64,000 nt of DNA from an uncultured Roseobacter sp. (GCF_947491795.1 NZ_CANLKW010000009.1:19671-83670), one strand, 5' to 3'; positions 40,838 through 49,908 are shown, counted from the first letter of the stretch. The notes: generated from the letters alone by a model not told the origin. Numbers and translations: made by a program.

Positions 40838-41851
40838 ATGGCCACTCATTCACATGCGGGACATATGCCGTCGTCGGGAAAAGCTCTGGTCATATCTGGC
40901 TGGCTGACCGGCATCTACTTCGTGATCGAACTGGCCGTCGGGCTCTGGACCGGCTCGATCGCGGTGCTGTCAGATGCGTTTCACACGTTGTCCGCCGTCG
41001 GGGGCGTGCTCGTCGCCATCATCGCGCAGCGGATCGCGCGCCGCCCGGCGGATATGGCGCGCAGTTACGGGTGGTATCGCGCAGAGATCATTGGCGCGCT
41101 CGTGAATGGCGGCTTTCTTCTCGGCATGGCGCTTCTGGTGATCTGGATGGGGGCGATGCGGCTCGGAAATCCGATCCATCTGCCCACGGGACCGATGCTC
41201 TGGGTGGCCTTCGGTGGCTTGGTCACTGAGGTGATCTCGCTCGGCCTGATGTGGAAATCCAGCCAGGATGATCTGAATGCCCGCGGGGCCCTCTGGCACA
41301 TCATCCAGACCTTCGTCGGCAGCCTGTTGATCATCGTGACCGCGCTTGTCATCGAGTTCACTGGCTTCCTGGCGATCGATCCGATCCTTGGTATGGCCTT
41401 CGGGGTCGTGCTCCTCTGGGCCTCGATCGGAGTTATCCGCGAGGCGGTGCATATTCTGTTGGAAGGGACCCCGGAGGATACTGATCTCGAGGCCGTGACC
41501 GCTGATCTGCGCGCCCAGGACGGCGTTCTCGATGTCCACCATGTCCACGCCTGGACCCTGACCAGCGGCAAGCATGCCTTCTCGGCCCATCTCCGCCATG
41601 CGAAGCCCGGCGATGCTGCACGTATCCTTGAGACCGCTTATACGCACCTGACCAAGCATCACGGGTTTCACATGGTGACCCTGCAGCTTGAAACGGATTG
41701 CCTCGACGAGCGCCACGCGGACGATTTGGACGTCACGCAATCGATGGGGCCGCAGGCAGAGCCTCATGCACCACCCGCGCACCGCGATCACCTCGACAGT
41801 GCCGCTCCTGATGCTAATCTCGAAGGCAATTCAAAAGGAAACGACACATGA
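40838..41851 (+). CDS. CDF-family cation transporter with altered metal site
   Basis: The 337-residue protein has the six-helix CDF fold and a C-terminal cytoplasmic domain (LDVHHVHAWTLTSGKHAFSAHL), matching the CzcD/ZitB group. The transport site is unusual: where canonical members have HxxxD in helices 2 and 5, this protein has H49-TLS-A53 and H154-IIQ-T158, so both Asp ligands are gone. The paralogue at 61106 keeps D53 and D158 at the same numbers. Substrate is therefore uncertain. The stop overlaps the DUF411 gene by 4 nt. Confidence 0.88.
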   Translation: MATHSHAGHMPSSGKALVISGWLTGIYFVIELAVGLWTGSIAVLSDAFHTLSAVGGVLVAIIAQRIARRPADMARSYGWYRAEIIGALVNGGFLLGMALLVIWMGAMRLGNPIHLPTGPMLWVAFGGLVTEVISLGLMWKSSQDDLNARGALWHIIQTFVGSLLIIVTALVIEFTGFLAIDPILGMAFGVVLLWASIGVIREAVHILLEGTPEDTDLEAVTADLRAQDGVLDVHHVHAWTLTSGKHAFSAHLRHAKPGDAARILETAYTHLTKHHGFHMVTLQLETDCLDERHADDLDVTQSMGPQAEPHAPPAHRDHLDSAAPDANLEGNSKGNDT

Positions 41852-42297
41852 AACGACGTAGCTTTCTGCTGACCGGCGCTGCCGCCACAATCGCGCTCCC
41901 GGCCATGGCTGATGCCGGGCCCATCATCAAGGTTGTCAAAACCCCGACCTGCGGATGCTGCACGGCCTGGGTTGATCATGTCCGGCGGGCCGGTTTTCAG
42001 GTCGAGGCCCAGGATGTCGATCAGGACGCCCTCTATGCGCTGAAAAATAGGCTCCAGATCGCGCCGGAACTGGCCGGGTGCCACACCGCTGTGGTGGGCG
42101 ATTATTTCATTGAGGGCCATGTGCCGGCTGAGGACATCGCCCGGCTTCTTGCAGAGCAACCGGCGGCGCGCGGGCTGAGCGTGCCGGGTATGCCGATGAG
42201 TTCCCCCGGCATGGGCGGTCCCGGTGCCGGCGATACGTTTGATACGCTGCTTGTCAGGCCCGATGGCGCGACATCGGTCTTTGCCAGTCACAGCTAG
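41848..42297 (+). CDS. DUF411 metal-binding protein
   Basis: The 149-residue exported protein has a Tat-like signal (KRRSFLLTGAAATIAL) and the DUF411 signature TPTCGCCTAWVDHV, with a second Cys in LAGCHTAVVGDYFIEGHVPAEDI. DUF411 proteins are copper-associated and have a thioredoxin-like fold. A Met/Gly/Pro-rich segment (GMPMSSPGMGGPG) near the C-terminus may also bind Cu(I). It ends the CDF operon. Confidence 0.9.
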   Translation: MKRRSFLLTGAAATIALPAMADAGPIIKVVKTPTCGCCTAWVDHVRRAGFQVEAQDVDQDALYALKNRLQIAPELAGCHTAVVGDYFIEGHVPAEDIARLLAEQPAARGLSVPGMPMSSPGMGGPGAGDTFDTLLVRPDGATSVFASHS

Positions 42298-42857
42298 GCC
42301 AATCGGTAGGTTCCGCGGGATGGGTTGTTGACCCGACCCGCTTCGACAAGCGCCCGCAGCGCACGGTAGGTCGCCTCATGCGTCAGCTGGAGGCGCGCGG
42401 CAAAGTCGATGACGGTGCCGTCCAGAAGACCTGCAACGATTCCCGCCATCACCCGATCCTCGGCGCGTCGGATGCCGACAATTTCCATGATCTGCCGGTG
42501 CGCCTGAACCTGTTGGGCCGCCTGGCGTCCATAGGCCCGCGCAAAGTCCGGGTTCGCGAAGCCGGCGAGGACTGCAGATTTGTCGATCCGGACCAACGCA
42601 CCTGCATCCATCACGATGGCATCGCAATGATAGCGCTCCGAAAAGACCGAGGCTTCAGCAAAGCTGGTCCCGGATGTCGCCCGGTGAATGATGAGCCGCT
42701 CGCCATTCGGACCAACCCGCTCGAGATGCACGCGCCCGGTCTTCAGCACATAGAGGCCCCGGGTCTGTGCACCCTGTCGAAAGAGCACGTCGCCAGCCGC
42801 AATTGTTTGCGACTGACGCGCAGTTGTCGGGAGAAGGTCGTAGGGCTCTGGCAGCAT
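42294..42857 (-). CDS. Crp/Fnr-family transcriptional regulator
   Basis: The 187-residue protein has a cyclic-nucleotide-binding-like beta barrel (IAAGDVLFRQGAQTRGLYVLKTGRV, FAEASVFSERYHCDAIV) and a C-terminal HTH (FAARLQLTHEATYRALRALVEAGRV). It is shorter than usual Crp/Fnr proteins (about 220-240). It has no N-terminal Fe-S cysteine cluster, so it is not a canonical FNR; the single Cys in YHCDAIV might be a sensor. An FNR/CRP-like palindrome covers its start codon. Confidence 0.88.
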   Translation of the reverse strand: MLPEPYDLLPTTARQSQTIAAGDVLFRQGAQTRGLYVLKTGRVHLERVGPNGERLIIHRATSGTSFAEASVFSERYHCDAIVMDAGALVRIDKSAVLAGFANPDFARAYGRQAAQQVQAHRQIMEIVGIRRAEDRVMAGIVAGLLDGTVIDFAARLQLTHEATYRALRALVEAGRVNNPSRGTYRLA

Positions 42858-42873
42858 ATGATTGAAATCATAT
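42856..42873. promoter_or_regulatory. CRP/FNR-like palindrome over regulator start codon
   Basis: ATATGATT GA AATCATAT is a perfect 8-2-8 palindrome. Its core ATGAT-N4-ATCAT is one base per half away from the TTGAT-N4-ATCAA FNR-type box. It overlaps the Crp/Fnr start codon and faces the gene at 42934, so autoregulation and shared control are likely. Confidence 0.6.
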
Positions 42874-42933
42874 TCCAGAGCAGGCCTGCGTGCTAGGAAA
42901 AATGGGTATCGTGCCGTTCAAAAGGATCCCCCC

Positions 42934-43458
42934 ATGCGCCTTGTTGCTCTTCTGCTTGCCCTGTCATTGTCTGGACCCGTCGCGGCCCAGCACAACCATT
43001 CCGCGACCGGGCATGCGATGCCGGGCCCGCAGGAAACCGGGCAATCCGCTTTTGCCGCCATGGCGGAGATTGTAGCGCTCCTGCGCGCCGATCCCGCCAC
43101 CGATTGGGCAAAGGTCGATATCGCGGCTCTCAGGCGACATCTGGTGGACATGGAGCTTGTGACGATGGAGGCCGAGGTTACCCGCAGTATGCGGCCCGCC
43201 GGTATCCGGTTCGAAATCCGGGGAGCACCGCGCGTTCTCGAGGCCATTCGCGCCATGGTGCCTGCCCATGCGCCTTTCCTTGCAGCCGAGACGGGTTGGG
43301 AGGTCACGACAGAGGATCTCGGGGATGGTGTTGCCCTGCTCGTCGATGGCGATTCCGACCAGATACAGGGTCTTGGGTTCTTCGGTCTGATGACCATCGG
43401 CGCGCATCACCAGGAGCATCATCTCATGATGGCAAAAGGCGCACCGCCCCACCATTAA
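42934..43458 (+). CDS. Exported His/Met-containing hypothetical protein
   Basis: The 174-residue protein has a signal peptide (LVALLLALSLSGPVAAQ), a His/Met-rich mature N-terminus (HNHSATGHAMPG) and a His-rich end (GAHHQEHHLMMAKGAPPHH). The middle is helical (LRRHLVDMELVTMEAEV). The ends look suited to bind copper. The ATG at 42934 gives the signal peptide; the open frame starts earlier. It faces the Crp/Fnr gene divergently. Confidence 0.75.
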   Translation: MRLVALLLALSLSGPVAAQHNHSATGHAMPGPQETGQSAFAAMAEIVALLRADPATDWAKVDIAALRRHLVDMELVTMEAEVTRSMRPAGIRFEIRGAPRVLEAIRAMVPAHAPFLAAETGWEVTTEDLGDGVALLVDGDSDQIQGLGFFGLMTIGAHHQEHHLMMAKGAPPHH

Positions 43459-43566
43459 GCCGACGATCGGCCACAGTTTCCCTCCGCCAAGCCCCGGGTT
43501 GCGGACAAAACATTACAAAACCCGCGTTGACGTTCCGGGGCGGGAAGGTTGCACACTCGCTGTGCT

Positions 43567-44124
43567 ATGGATGCGACCGACGACACTGACCGCAGGGATT
43601 TCCTGTATTATGCCACTGCTGGCGCGGGCGTGGTCGCCTCCGGTGCGGCGCTCTGGCCGCTGATCAACCAGATGAACCCTTCGGCGGATGTGCGCGCCCT
43701 GGCGACAATCTCGGTGGATATCTCCGGGCTCGCGGAAGGCACGCAACTGACCGTCAATTGGCGCGGAAAACCCGTTTTCATTCGCCACCGGACGCAAGCG
43801 GAGATGGCCCAGGCGCGTGAACAGGCGGTCTTCACCTTGCCGGACACCGATGCGCGCAATCCCAATCTTCCCGGCGAGGCCACAGCGCAGGATGAGAACC
43901 GCGCCATTCCGGGCCACGACGCCTATCTGGTGATGATCGGTGTCTGCACGCATTTGGGATGTGTCCCGCTTGGCGATGGCGCGGGCGATTTTGGAGGATG
44001 GTTCTGTCCCTGCCACGGGTCACATTACGATACTGCGGGTCGTATTCGCAAAGGCCCCGCGCCTGAGAACCTGCACATTCCACCTCTGGCCCTGTCCGAC
44101 AACATGGTGCTGACGCTCGGTTAA
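43567..44124 (+). CDS. petA: Ubiquinol-cytochrome c reductase Rieske iron-sulfur protein
   Basis: The 185-residue protein is a complete Rieske subunit of the bc1 complex: Tat-type anchor DRRDFLYYATAGAG, membrane helix, and the two [2Fe-2S] motifs CTHLGC and CPCHGSHYD. It resembles Rhodobacter PetA. The cytochrome b and c1 genes that normally follow are absent; plasmid backbone begins instead. It is probably an extra copy used when the chromosomal one is damaged, for example by copper, but that is inference. Confidence 0.92.
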   Translation: MDATDDTDRRDFLYYATAGAGVVASGAALWPLINQMNPSADVRALATISVDISGLAEGTQLTVNWRGKPVFIRHRTQAEMAQAREQAVFTLPDTDARNPNLPGEATAQDENRAIPGHDAYLVMIGVCTHLGCVPLGDGAGDFGGWFCPCHGSHYDTAGRIRKGPAPENLHIPPLALSDNMVLTLG

Positions 44125-44652
44125 GCGCATGCGGCGTTGTCGACCTGACTGGCCCGCCAACCGCACGGTTGGGCAGGCTCTAGGGCATGAGATGCCCCGG
44201 AGCCAATACTGTCTCCGCCCTCCCGGGTAACGATCCTTCGGGCACAGGACAGAAGCAATCGCGGGCCTGCCCGCGATCATGGGGTCAATCGACGGGGATA
44301 CCGCCGCTCTGCTTTGGCACCCCCGACAGTATTGCATTCTTCCTCCGCCTGACATCCGGGCGACGGCGCGAACAGGGGCTCTGGTGCCGCTGGCGCGTCA
44401 GCCTCCGCCGGAGAAATCCGGTGCCTCCCGTCGGTCGATGCCGCCGGGTCCCTCCCGATTTCACCGCTTCGGCCCCCTGTGTCCCGCCGCCGCCCGGCCG
44501 CAGGTCGGGCTGTGCCCTTCCCTGCTCTGCCCTTCGGAAGACGCGGGGGTCTTCCGAACGTCAGAGACAGGGATGGCCCGCGCCCAAGGCGGACAATGGG
44601 CCAATGCAAAGAAACCCATGCCGCGCCAACCACGAAGGAAAGGAGCGAGACC
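44125..44652. other. Intergenic region between copper island and plasmid backbone
   Basis: No convincing gene is present. It holds two strong inverted repeats: 44258-44277 (ATCGCGGGC/GCCCGCGAT, 2-nt loop) and 44533-44558 (TTCGGAAGAC/GTCTTCCGAA, 6-nt loop). Neither is followed by a T-run. The rest is GC-rich with open frames in several phases, typical of leaders of plasmid genes. Confidence 0.5.
44533..44558. repeat. 10-bp inverted repeat upstream of plasmid gene
   Basis: TTCGGAAGAC and GTCTTCCGAA pair perfectly around a 6-nt G-rich loop, about 95 nt before the ATG at 44653. It could be a terminator of upstream reads without U-tract or an mRNA leader element. Confidence 0.5.
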
Positions 44653-45021
44653 ATGGACCTCGACCAATATGCCTATCTCAAGACACCCGAAAGCGGAGAC
44701 GAAGGGGAAGTGCCCGCCTTTGTCTGGCGCAAGCATTCCAAGCTGCAGACATTCATGGAAACCCTCTATGTCGCCCGCACCGGCCTCTCGGCCAGCGACC
44801 TCAACTGCGGCGAGTTGATCCTCGCGCCGGAGGACATCGACCGCCTGGAACAGGCCGTCACCGACGGCACCCTGCCCCGGTGCGAGGGCGGCTTTTTCTA
44901 CGGCCACCAGTTTCAGGACGAACAGGCTGCCGACTGCCGCACCTACGACCTGGACTTCTGCGCTTGGGCGCGGGCCGAAATGCAAGCCGGATCAACCGTG
45001 ATCTATTCCTGCTGGTGGTAA
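44653..45021 (+). CDS. Conserved plasmid protein of unknown function
   Basis: The 122-residue acidic soluble protein begins MDLDQYAYLKTPESGDEGE and ends SCWW, with many aromatic residues and no recognised domain. Proteins of this look occur on alphaproteobacterial plasmids next to ParB-like and DUF736 genes. AGGAG lies 8 nt before the ATG; the upstream part of the frame is not used. Function unknown. Confidence 0.75.
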   Translation: MDLDQYAYLKTPESGDEGEVPAFVWRKHSKLQTFMETLYVARTGLSASDLNCGELILAPEDIDRLEQAVTDGTLPRCEGGFFYGHQFQDEQAADCRTYDLDFCAWARAEMQAGSTVIYSCWW

Positions 45022-45155
45022 CCCGACAGCGCCTCAGAGACGCCCTGAGCGTCTTTGGCCCCTTCCCCCACACCCTATCCACCCACAGGCCTTTCTGCGC
45101 CGCCCAGTGGGCGCAGGACGGCCCCTGTCCATCCAAACCGAAAGGAGACTTCCCC

Positions 45156-47012
45156 ATGACCAAGCAAGACCCGATCCTCACCGACACGGGCAGCATCGAA
45201 CTGGTGCCGCTCGACGCCCTCACGCTCTCGGACCTCAATCCGCGCAAGAGCGTCTCGGACGCCCATATCGACACGCTGGCGGCCAGTATCGCCCGTTTCG
45301 GACTGATCCAGAACCTTGCAGGCCTGCGCACAAAGAAAGGCCGCGTCGAAATCGTCGCGGGCGGATGCCGCCTGCGGGCATTGCAGAAGATCGCCACCGA
45401 GGCCGAAACCCCTGCCCCGGTCACCGTCCCGGTGCGCATCACCGAGGATGCCGAGGAAGCCGCCATCTGGGCCAATGCCGAAAATGCCGCGCGTGAAGCC
45501 CTGACCCCGGCGGATGAAATCCGCGCCTTTGGAGCAATGGCGGCCAAGGGCGCGACGGTGCCCGATATCGCGCTGGCCTTCGCCACCAGCGAGGCCCGCG
45601 TCTATCAGCGGCTGGCGCTCGCCGCCTTGCCCGCCCCGGTCATTGACGCGCTTGCCGCAGGCGAGATCACCCTCGGCGCGGCCAAGGCCTTCACCCTGTC
45701 GGAGGATGCGGCGTTGACGCTCACGCTTCTCGAGCAGATCAAGGGGCAGCCGATCTCGGAGGCGCAGCTGAAATCCGCGCTCACCCCCGAAGCGGTGACC
45801 GGCAGTGACCGCCGCGCGCTCTTTGTCGGCCAAGAGGCCTATGAGGCCGCAGGCGGTGCGATTACGCGGGACCTGTTTTCGCAGGCGGTCTATTTCACCG
45901 ATCCGGCTCTGCTGGATGACCTCTTTGACGAACGGCTCGAGGCGGCGCGTGCCGCGCTGGTGGCAAATGCGGGCTGGCTCTGGGCCGAGGCCAAGCGCGA
46001 GCCATGGCTCAACTACTATGAAATCGACCAAGCCAAGCTGACACGTCTCTACCCGGTCGAGGGCGATCTGAGCGACGCGGAGGCCGAGGATTACGACCGG
46101 CTGGCCGAGATGTGCGAGGCGGGTGTGCTCGACGCGGACGGTGAGGCGCGACTGGCCGATCTGCAGGCCACTCTCGACGGCTCATACACCGACGACCAGA
46201 AGCGCGTCTCGGGTTGTCTTATCCTTGTAAATCAATCGGGAAAGGTGGAGATCACTGCTGGTCTGGTGCGCCCCGAAGACAAGGATGCGGCCCTCGCGGC
46301 GGGCGTTCTTACAGCCCCCGACCGCCCTGCCCCCGCGCCGAAATCGCCCTACTCCCAGAAACTGAGGACCGACATGCAAGCGATTCGGCTGGCGGCGGTG
46401 CAATCGGCCCTTCTGGCCAAGCCGGACCTTGTGCTCGATCTTCTGGCCTTCGGCCTGTCGGAAGCCTCCGGGTCGTTCGAAAGCCTCTTTGATCTGCGCC
46501 TCGGACGTCCCAACAACGTCCCGAGCATCGACGATGGGTTTGACCGTGAGCCGCGGCTTGATCACGGTCTCGACCCGACCGCCGCGTGGCAGACCGGTAC
46601 CCGTGTCGATGATCTGGAGGAGGCCTTCGCCGCCTTTCGGGCCAGCGGCAAGAAGGCCCGCAACGCGGTCCTTACCGAAGCTTTCGCGCGCGCCCTGCCC
46701 GATCAGGCCGGGGACGAAGGTTTCTTTGCAGCCATCGCCGCCGAGGCCAAGGCCGATATCCGTGCCCACTGGACGCCCACGGCGGAGAATTTCTTTTCGC
46801 GCGTCTCCGCCGGGGTGCTGACCGACCTGCTCCGCACCTTTCTCGACTGCGATACCCGCGACGCGCGCGTGGTGTCCTTCGGCAAACTCAAGAAGGCGGA
46901 AAAGGCCGAGAAGCTGGAAAAGCTGATCGGCGATGCAACCACGCAGAAACTCATGGGGCTGACCTCCGAGCAGAAAGACAAGCTGGCGATCTGGGTCCCG
47001 GATTGCCTCTGA
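45156..47012 (+). CDS. Large ParB/Spo0J-like nuclease-domain protein
   Basis: The 618-residue protein starts with a ParB/sulfiredoxin-like domain (VPLDALTLSDLNPRK, IARFGLIQNLAGL, EIVAGGCRLRAL) and a KorB/ParB HTH around residue 140 (TVPDIALAFATSEARVYQRLALAALP). The long C-terminal part is of unknown function, with Ala/Lys-rich helices. It is not the repABC RepB (which is at 49980), so it is an accessory ParB-like protein, common on conjugative plasmids. AAAGGAG precedes the ATG at 45156 and a terminator follows. Confidence 0.85.
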   Translation: MTKQDPILTDTGSIELVPLDALTLSDLNPRKSVSDAHIDTLAASIARFGLIQNLAGLRTKKGRVEIVAGGCRLRALQKIATEAETPAPVTVPVRITEDAEEAAIWANAENAAREALTPADEIRAFGAMAAKGATVPDIALAFATSEARVYQRLALAALPAPVIDALAAGEITLGAAKAFTLSEDAALTLTLLEQIKGQPISEAQLKSALTPEAVTGSDRRALFVGQEAYEAAGGAITRDLFSQAVYFTDPALLDDLFDERLEAARAALVANAGWLWAEAKREPWLNYYEIDQAKLTRLYPVEGDLSDAEAEDYDRLAEMCEAGVLDADGEARLADLQATLDGSYTDDQKRVSGCLILVNQSGKVEITAGLVRPEDKDAALAAGVLTAPDRPAPAPKSPYSQKLRTDMQAIRLAAVQSALLAKPDLVLDLLAFGLSEASGSFESLFDLRLGRPNNVPSIDDGFDREPRLDHGLDPTAAWQTGTRVDDLEEAFAAFRASGKKARNAVLTEAFARALPDQAGDEGFFAAIAAEAKADIRAHWTPTAENFFSRVSAGVLTDLLRTFLDCDTRDARVVSFGKLKKAEKAEKLEKLIGDATTQKLMGLTSEQKDKLAIWVPDCL

Positions 47013-47039
47013 GCCTTCCTTCGTGGGAAGACCACCTGG

Positions 47040-47064
47040 CCCCGCTCCGGCGGGGTCTTTTTTT
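47040..47064 (+). terminator. Rho-independent terminator after ParB-like gene
   Basis: The stem CCCCGC/GCGGGG with loop TCCG (47040-47055) is followed by TCTTTTTTT. It lies 27 nt after the stop of the ParB-like gene. Confidence 0.88.
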
Positions 47065-47834
47065 GTGCTCGGTCAAGCACGGGTACGGGATGGCCCAAAA
47101 TTGTCCGGCGGCGGGGCAGAGGAATGCCCCCTGCCCCGCCGCCGGACCGGCGCTGCCCGCGCGGGGGTCGCTGCGCGACAGGAGGGGCCGGGGAGACACT
47201 CAGGGGGCGTCGTCAGGCCCGTTGGGCGTGGAGTGGCCACTTGCGGCAGCTCCGGGGCGTGCCGTTGCAGCCAGTGGATCGCCCCGGTGGCCCATGAGGC
47301 GGGGCGGGAGCGTCGCACCCCGCGCGCCGGGCATGGCGCTGAGACAGGTGGCCTGCCCGCTGCGACCTGAGCCGAAACCCTGATTGGCCTCTCACGGGAT
47401 CGCCTGGGGCGACGACCGGTTGACGCCGCCTCGCGGGTTTGCGGCGTGGGACCCATGGCGGCGACCGGTGCCGGAGCCAGGCCAGCAAGTTCCCGGGCGA
47501 GAGGCGGGATGGCGTGCTGTCCTTGCGTTCCGGCGACATGCGTTGCCGAGACGCAGATCCTGTCCAAGCCATTGGCGCTGATCGTGGCGGGCACCTGTTG
47601 TTGTCCGGGGGTCCGGCTCGTCTCCGACCGGTGTTGCTGAGCGTCGCCGGTGGCAGGCCCCCCCGGGAGCCGCAAAGGTTGGGGCCCGTCTTTTTCCCCT
47701 GCCCGTGCCGGGCATTCCGCGCGGGTCAAAAAGTGCGCCCCCCTGCCCTTCTCCGCTGCGCTGCGCCTGCGGTGCTGCCCCGTGGCTCCCTGCTTTGGTC
47801 ACCGGCATTGCAACACCAGACAAGGAGACACGCA
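47065..47834. other. GC-rich intergenic stretch
   Basis: About 770 bp with long open frames on both strands (for example 47073-47729 minus, 47439 onward plus) but no ribosome sites, no family motifs and Arg/Pro/Gly-biased translations, as expected from high GC without selection. I see no gene. The last 15 bases carry the AAGGAG site of the DUF736 gene. Confidence 0.55.
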
Positions 47835-48173
47835 ATGACCCCGAACTGCATCAAATTTGACGCCGCCGAGATCGGCACCGCCAAGGGCACCGGGTCGATC
47901 TCGACCCTGACCTTCGATCTCGACATCTCCGTGGAACCCGTGACCAGCGACAATCCGATGGCACCCACCCACCGGGTGCTGGGACGCTCGCCCCGCGGCC
48001 GTCTCGTCGAATGCGGCGGCATCTGGCGCAAACAGAACCGGGAGACCGGCGCGGACTATTTCACGCTGACGATCCGGGACTATGGGTTCAATGCCAATCT
48101 CGGCCAGGCGGCGCATCAGGACGACCCGACCCTGCAGGCGGTGATCCCCTGGGGCCCGAAAGAGGCCGCGTGA
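47835..48173 (+). CDS. DUF736 family protein
   Basis: The 112-residue soluble protein contains the DUF736 pattern ISVEPVTSDNPMAPTHRVLG, WRKQNRETGADYFTLTI and a terminal acidic tail. DUF736 genes are common on alphaproteobacterial plasmids and integrative elements; their role is unknown. AAGGAG lies 8 nt before the ATG. Confidence 0.85.
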   Translation: MTPNCIKFDAAEIGTAKGTGSISTLTFDLDISVEPVTSDNPMAPTHRVLGRSPRGRLVECGGIWRKQNRETGADYFTLTIRDYGFNANLGQAAHQDDPTLQAVIPWGPKEAA

Positions 48174-48688
48174 ACCCGCGGTTGGCCGGGACACCCGGCC
48201 AACCCACCCGGGCTTCGGCCTGAGAATCGGGGCCCGATTCTCCTCAATGGGTGGGCTGGGGGTGTTTCTTGCCGGGATCCTCCGAGCGAGACCCCAGTTC
48301 GCTCCGTGCAGACGACCGTGATTATGGCGCAAGCCTGCATGGGTGGTCGCAGGCACCAGCCATCTGGCTCCACGGCCCATGTGCTCGGATCGTGATTTGC
48401 CTTTCTTGACAGCCGTGCAAATCGAGAAACATTATTAAAAACAATAATCTATAGTAATTCTGCCGCCTTCTGTGCAAAGACGTAAGGACTGGACCGGTAC
48501 TGCACCCTACCAGATATTGCGGTCCCTTTTCCCCAATCTGCGGGGTCTTGTGGTCTCCCCGATTTGTGCCATGATCTGGCAGTGCTTTGCCGCCCGCTGA
48601 AAAAATCGTTGTGGATAACACACTTCCGCTGTAGTCACAGTTTAACGAAAGAAATCGCGATAAAAGCGATATTAGGCGAGGCGGCAGG
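48174..48688. other. repABC upstream regulatory region
   Basis: This region holds the first centromere-like repeat (48406-48422), an AT-rich tract just after it (48430-48460), and presumably the repABC promoter. TTGTGG and TAGTCA with 17-bp spacing near 48608-48636 are one candidate. No gene is apparent. Confidence 0.55.
48406..48422. repeat. Candidate parS repeat, copy 1
   Basis: TTGACAGCCGTGCAAAT recurs with small changes at 49909 and 49931, in the repA-repB gap. The core TTG-N3-G-N-C-N3-CAA is an interrupted palindrome, as expected for a RepB-binding centromere. Confidence 0.65.
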
Positions 48689-49906
48689 ATGGCGACAGCA
48701 CCATTCCGGCAAGATACAGGCGAGTTGGCCTTCGATGAAATCATTCTCCAGCAAGGAGAACTGATTTCCGATCGACTCAATATCTTGCGTCAGGAACAAT
48801 ACCCCCCCGATGCCCAGAAGGGTCTGCGGCAGTTTTCTCTCGCCGAAGTAGCCTATTTTCTCGGCGTCACGCAGTCGACGATCAAGAAGCTGCATCTGGA
48901 GGGCAAAGGGCCGGAACCACAAACCTCGGCCTCTGGGCGGCGATCCTATTCCGCAGCACAAATGCTCGAGCTGCGCGCCTATCTCGATGCCCATGGCCGT
49001 CCGGGCAAGCGCCGTTACCTGCCCCATCGCACCGAAGGCGAAGAGTTGCATGTCATCTCCGTCGTCAACTTCAAGGGCGGCAGCGGCAAGACAACCACCG
49101 CCGCGCATCTGGCCCAGCACCTGGCGCTCAAGGGCCATCGGGTGCTGGCGGTCGATCTCGATCCGCAGGCCTCGCTCACCGCGCTGCACGGGATTCAGCC
49201 TGAATTAGACTCTGTTTCCTCGCTCTACGAAACCCTGCGCTATGACGCGGAGCGCCAGCCGATCAGCGCGGTCATCCGGCCGACGAACTTCCCGAACCTC
49301 GATATTGTCCCGGCCAGCCTCGATCTGCAGGAATACGAATACGACACGCCGGTGGCCCTCACCAGCCGCGACCCCTCCGAAGGCCGCGCCTTTTTCACCC
49401 GCATCTCAAAAGCGCTGGAAGAGGTCGAAGATCGCTACGATGTGGTGGTGATCGATTGCCCGCCCCAGCTTGGATATCTGACCCTAACCGCGCTGACAGC
49501 CTCGAGTTCGGTGCTGATCACCGTGCATCCCCAGATGCTCGACGTGATGTCGATGAGCCAGTTCCTCCTGATGCTGGGCGGTATCCTGCGCACCATCCGC
49601 GAAGCCGGGGCCGAGATGCGGCTCAAATGGTTCCGCTATCTCGTCACGCGGTTCGAACCCACCGATGGGCCGCAAAAGCAGATGGTCGGCTTCCTGCAGG
49701 CAATGTTTCCCAACCAGATGCTCGAATCGCAGATGGTGAAATCGACGGCGATCTCGGATGCCGGGATCACCAAACAGACGCTTTACGAGGTCGAGCGGGC
49801 GCAGTTCGTGCGATCGACCTATGACCGCGCGATCACCTCTCTGAACGCCGTCAACGATGAAATCGCCGGTCTCGTGCATCAAGCCTGGGGGCGCGAAAGC
49901 CCATGA
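48689..49906 (+). CDS. repA: RepA (ParA-type) plasmid partition ATPase
   Basis: RepA drives segregation of repABC plasmids and autorepresses the operon. The 405-residue product has an N-terminal HTH (FSLAEVAYFLGVTQSTIKKLHLEG) and a ParA ATPase with deviant Walker A VVNFKGGSGKTTTAAHL near residue 128 and DVVVIDCPPQLGYL. Length and order are typical of RepA in repABC. The stop lies 2 nt before the parS-like repeats. Confidence 0.95.
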   Translation: MATAPFRQDTGELAFDEIILQQGELISDRLNILRQEQYPPDAQKGLRQFSLAEVAYFLGVTQSTIKKLHLEGKGPEPQTSASGRRSYSAAQMLELRAYLDAHGRPGKRRYLPHRTEGEELHVISVVNFKGGSGKTTTAAHLAQHLALKGHRVLAVDLDPQASLTALHGIQPELDSVSSLYETLRYDAERQPISAVIRPTNFPNLDIVPASLDLQEYEYDTPVALTSRDPSEGRAFFTRISKALEEVEDRYDVVVIDCPPQLGYLTLTALTASSSVLITVHPQMLDVMSMSQFLLMLGGILRTIREAGAEMRLKWFRYLVTRFEPTDGPQKQMVGFLQAMFPNQMLESQMVKSTAISDAGITKQTLYEVERAQFVRSTYDRAITSLNAVNDEIAGLVHQAWGRESP

Positions 49907-49908
49907 GT

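Noticed and set aside
44187..45155. Upstream extension of the ParB-like frame
   Set aside because: The extension crosses the 122-residue plasmid gene in another phase, while the ATG at 45156 has a good AAAGGAG site and begins the ParB-like domain.
47073..47729. 218-codon minus-strand frame in the GC-rich gap
   Set aside because: No start signal, no motif, and equally long frames on the other strand; composition looks non-coding.
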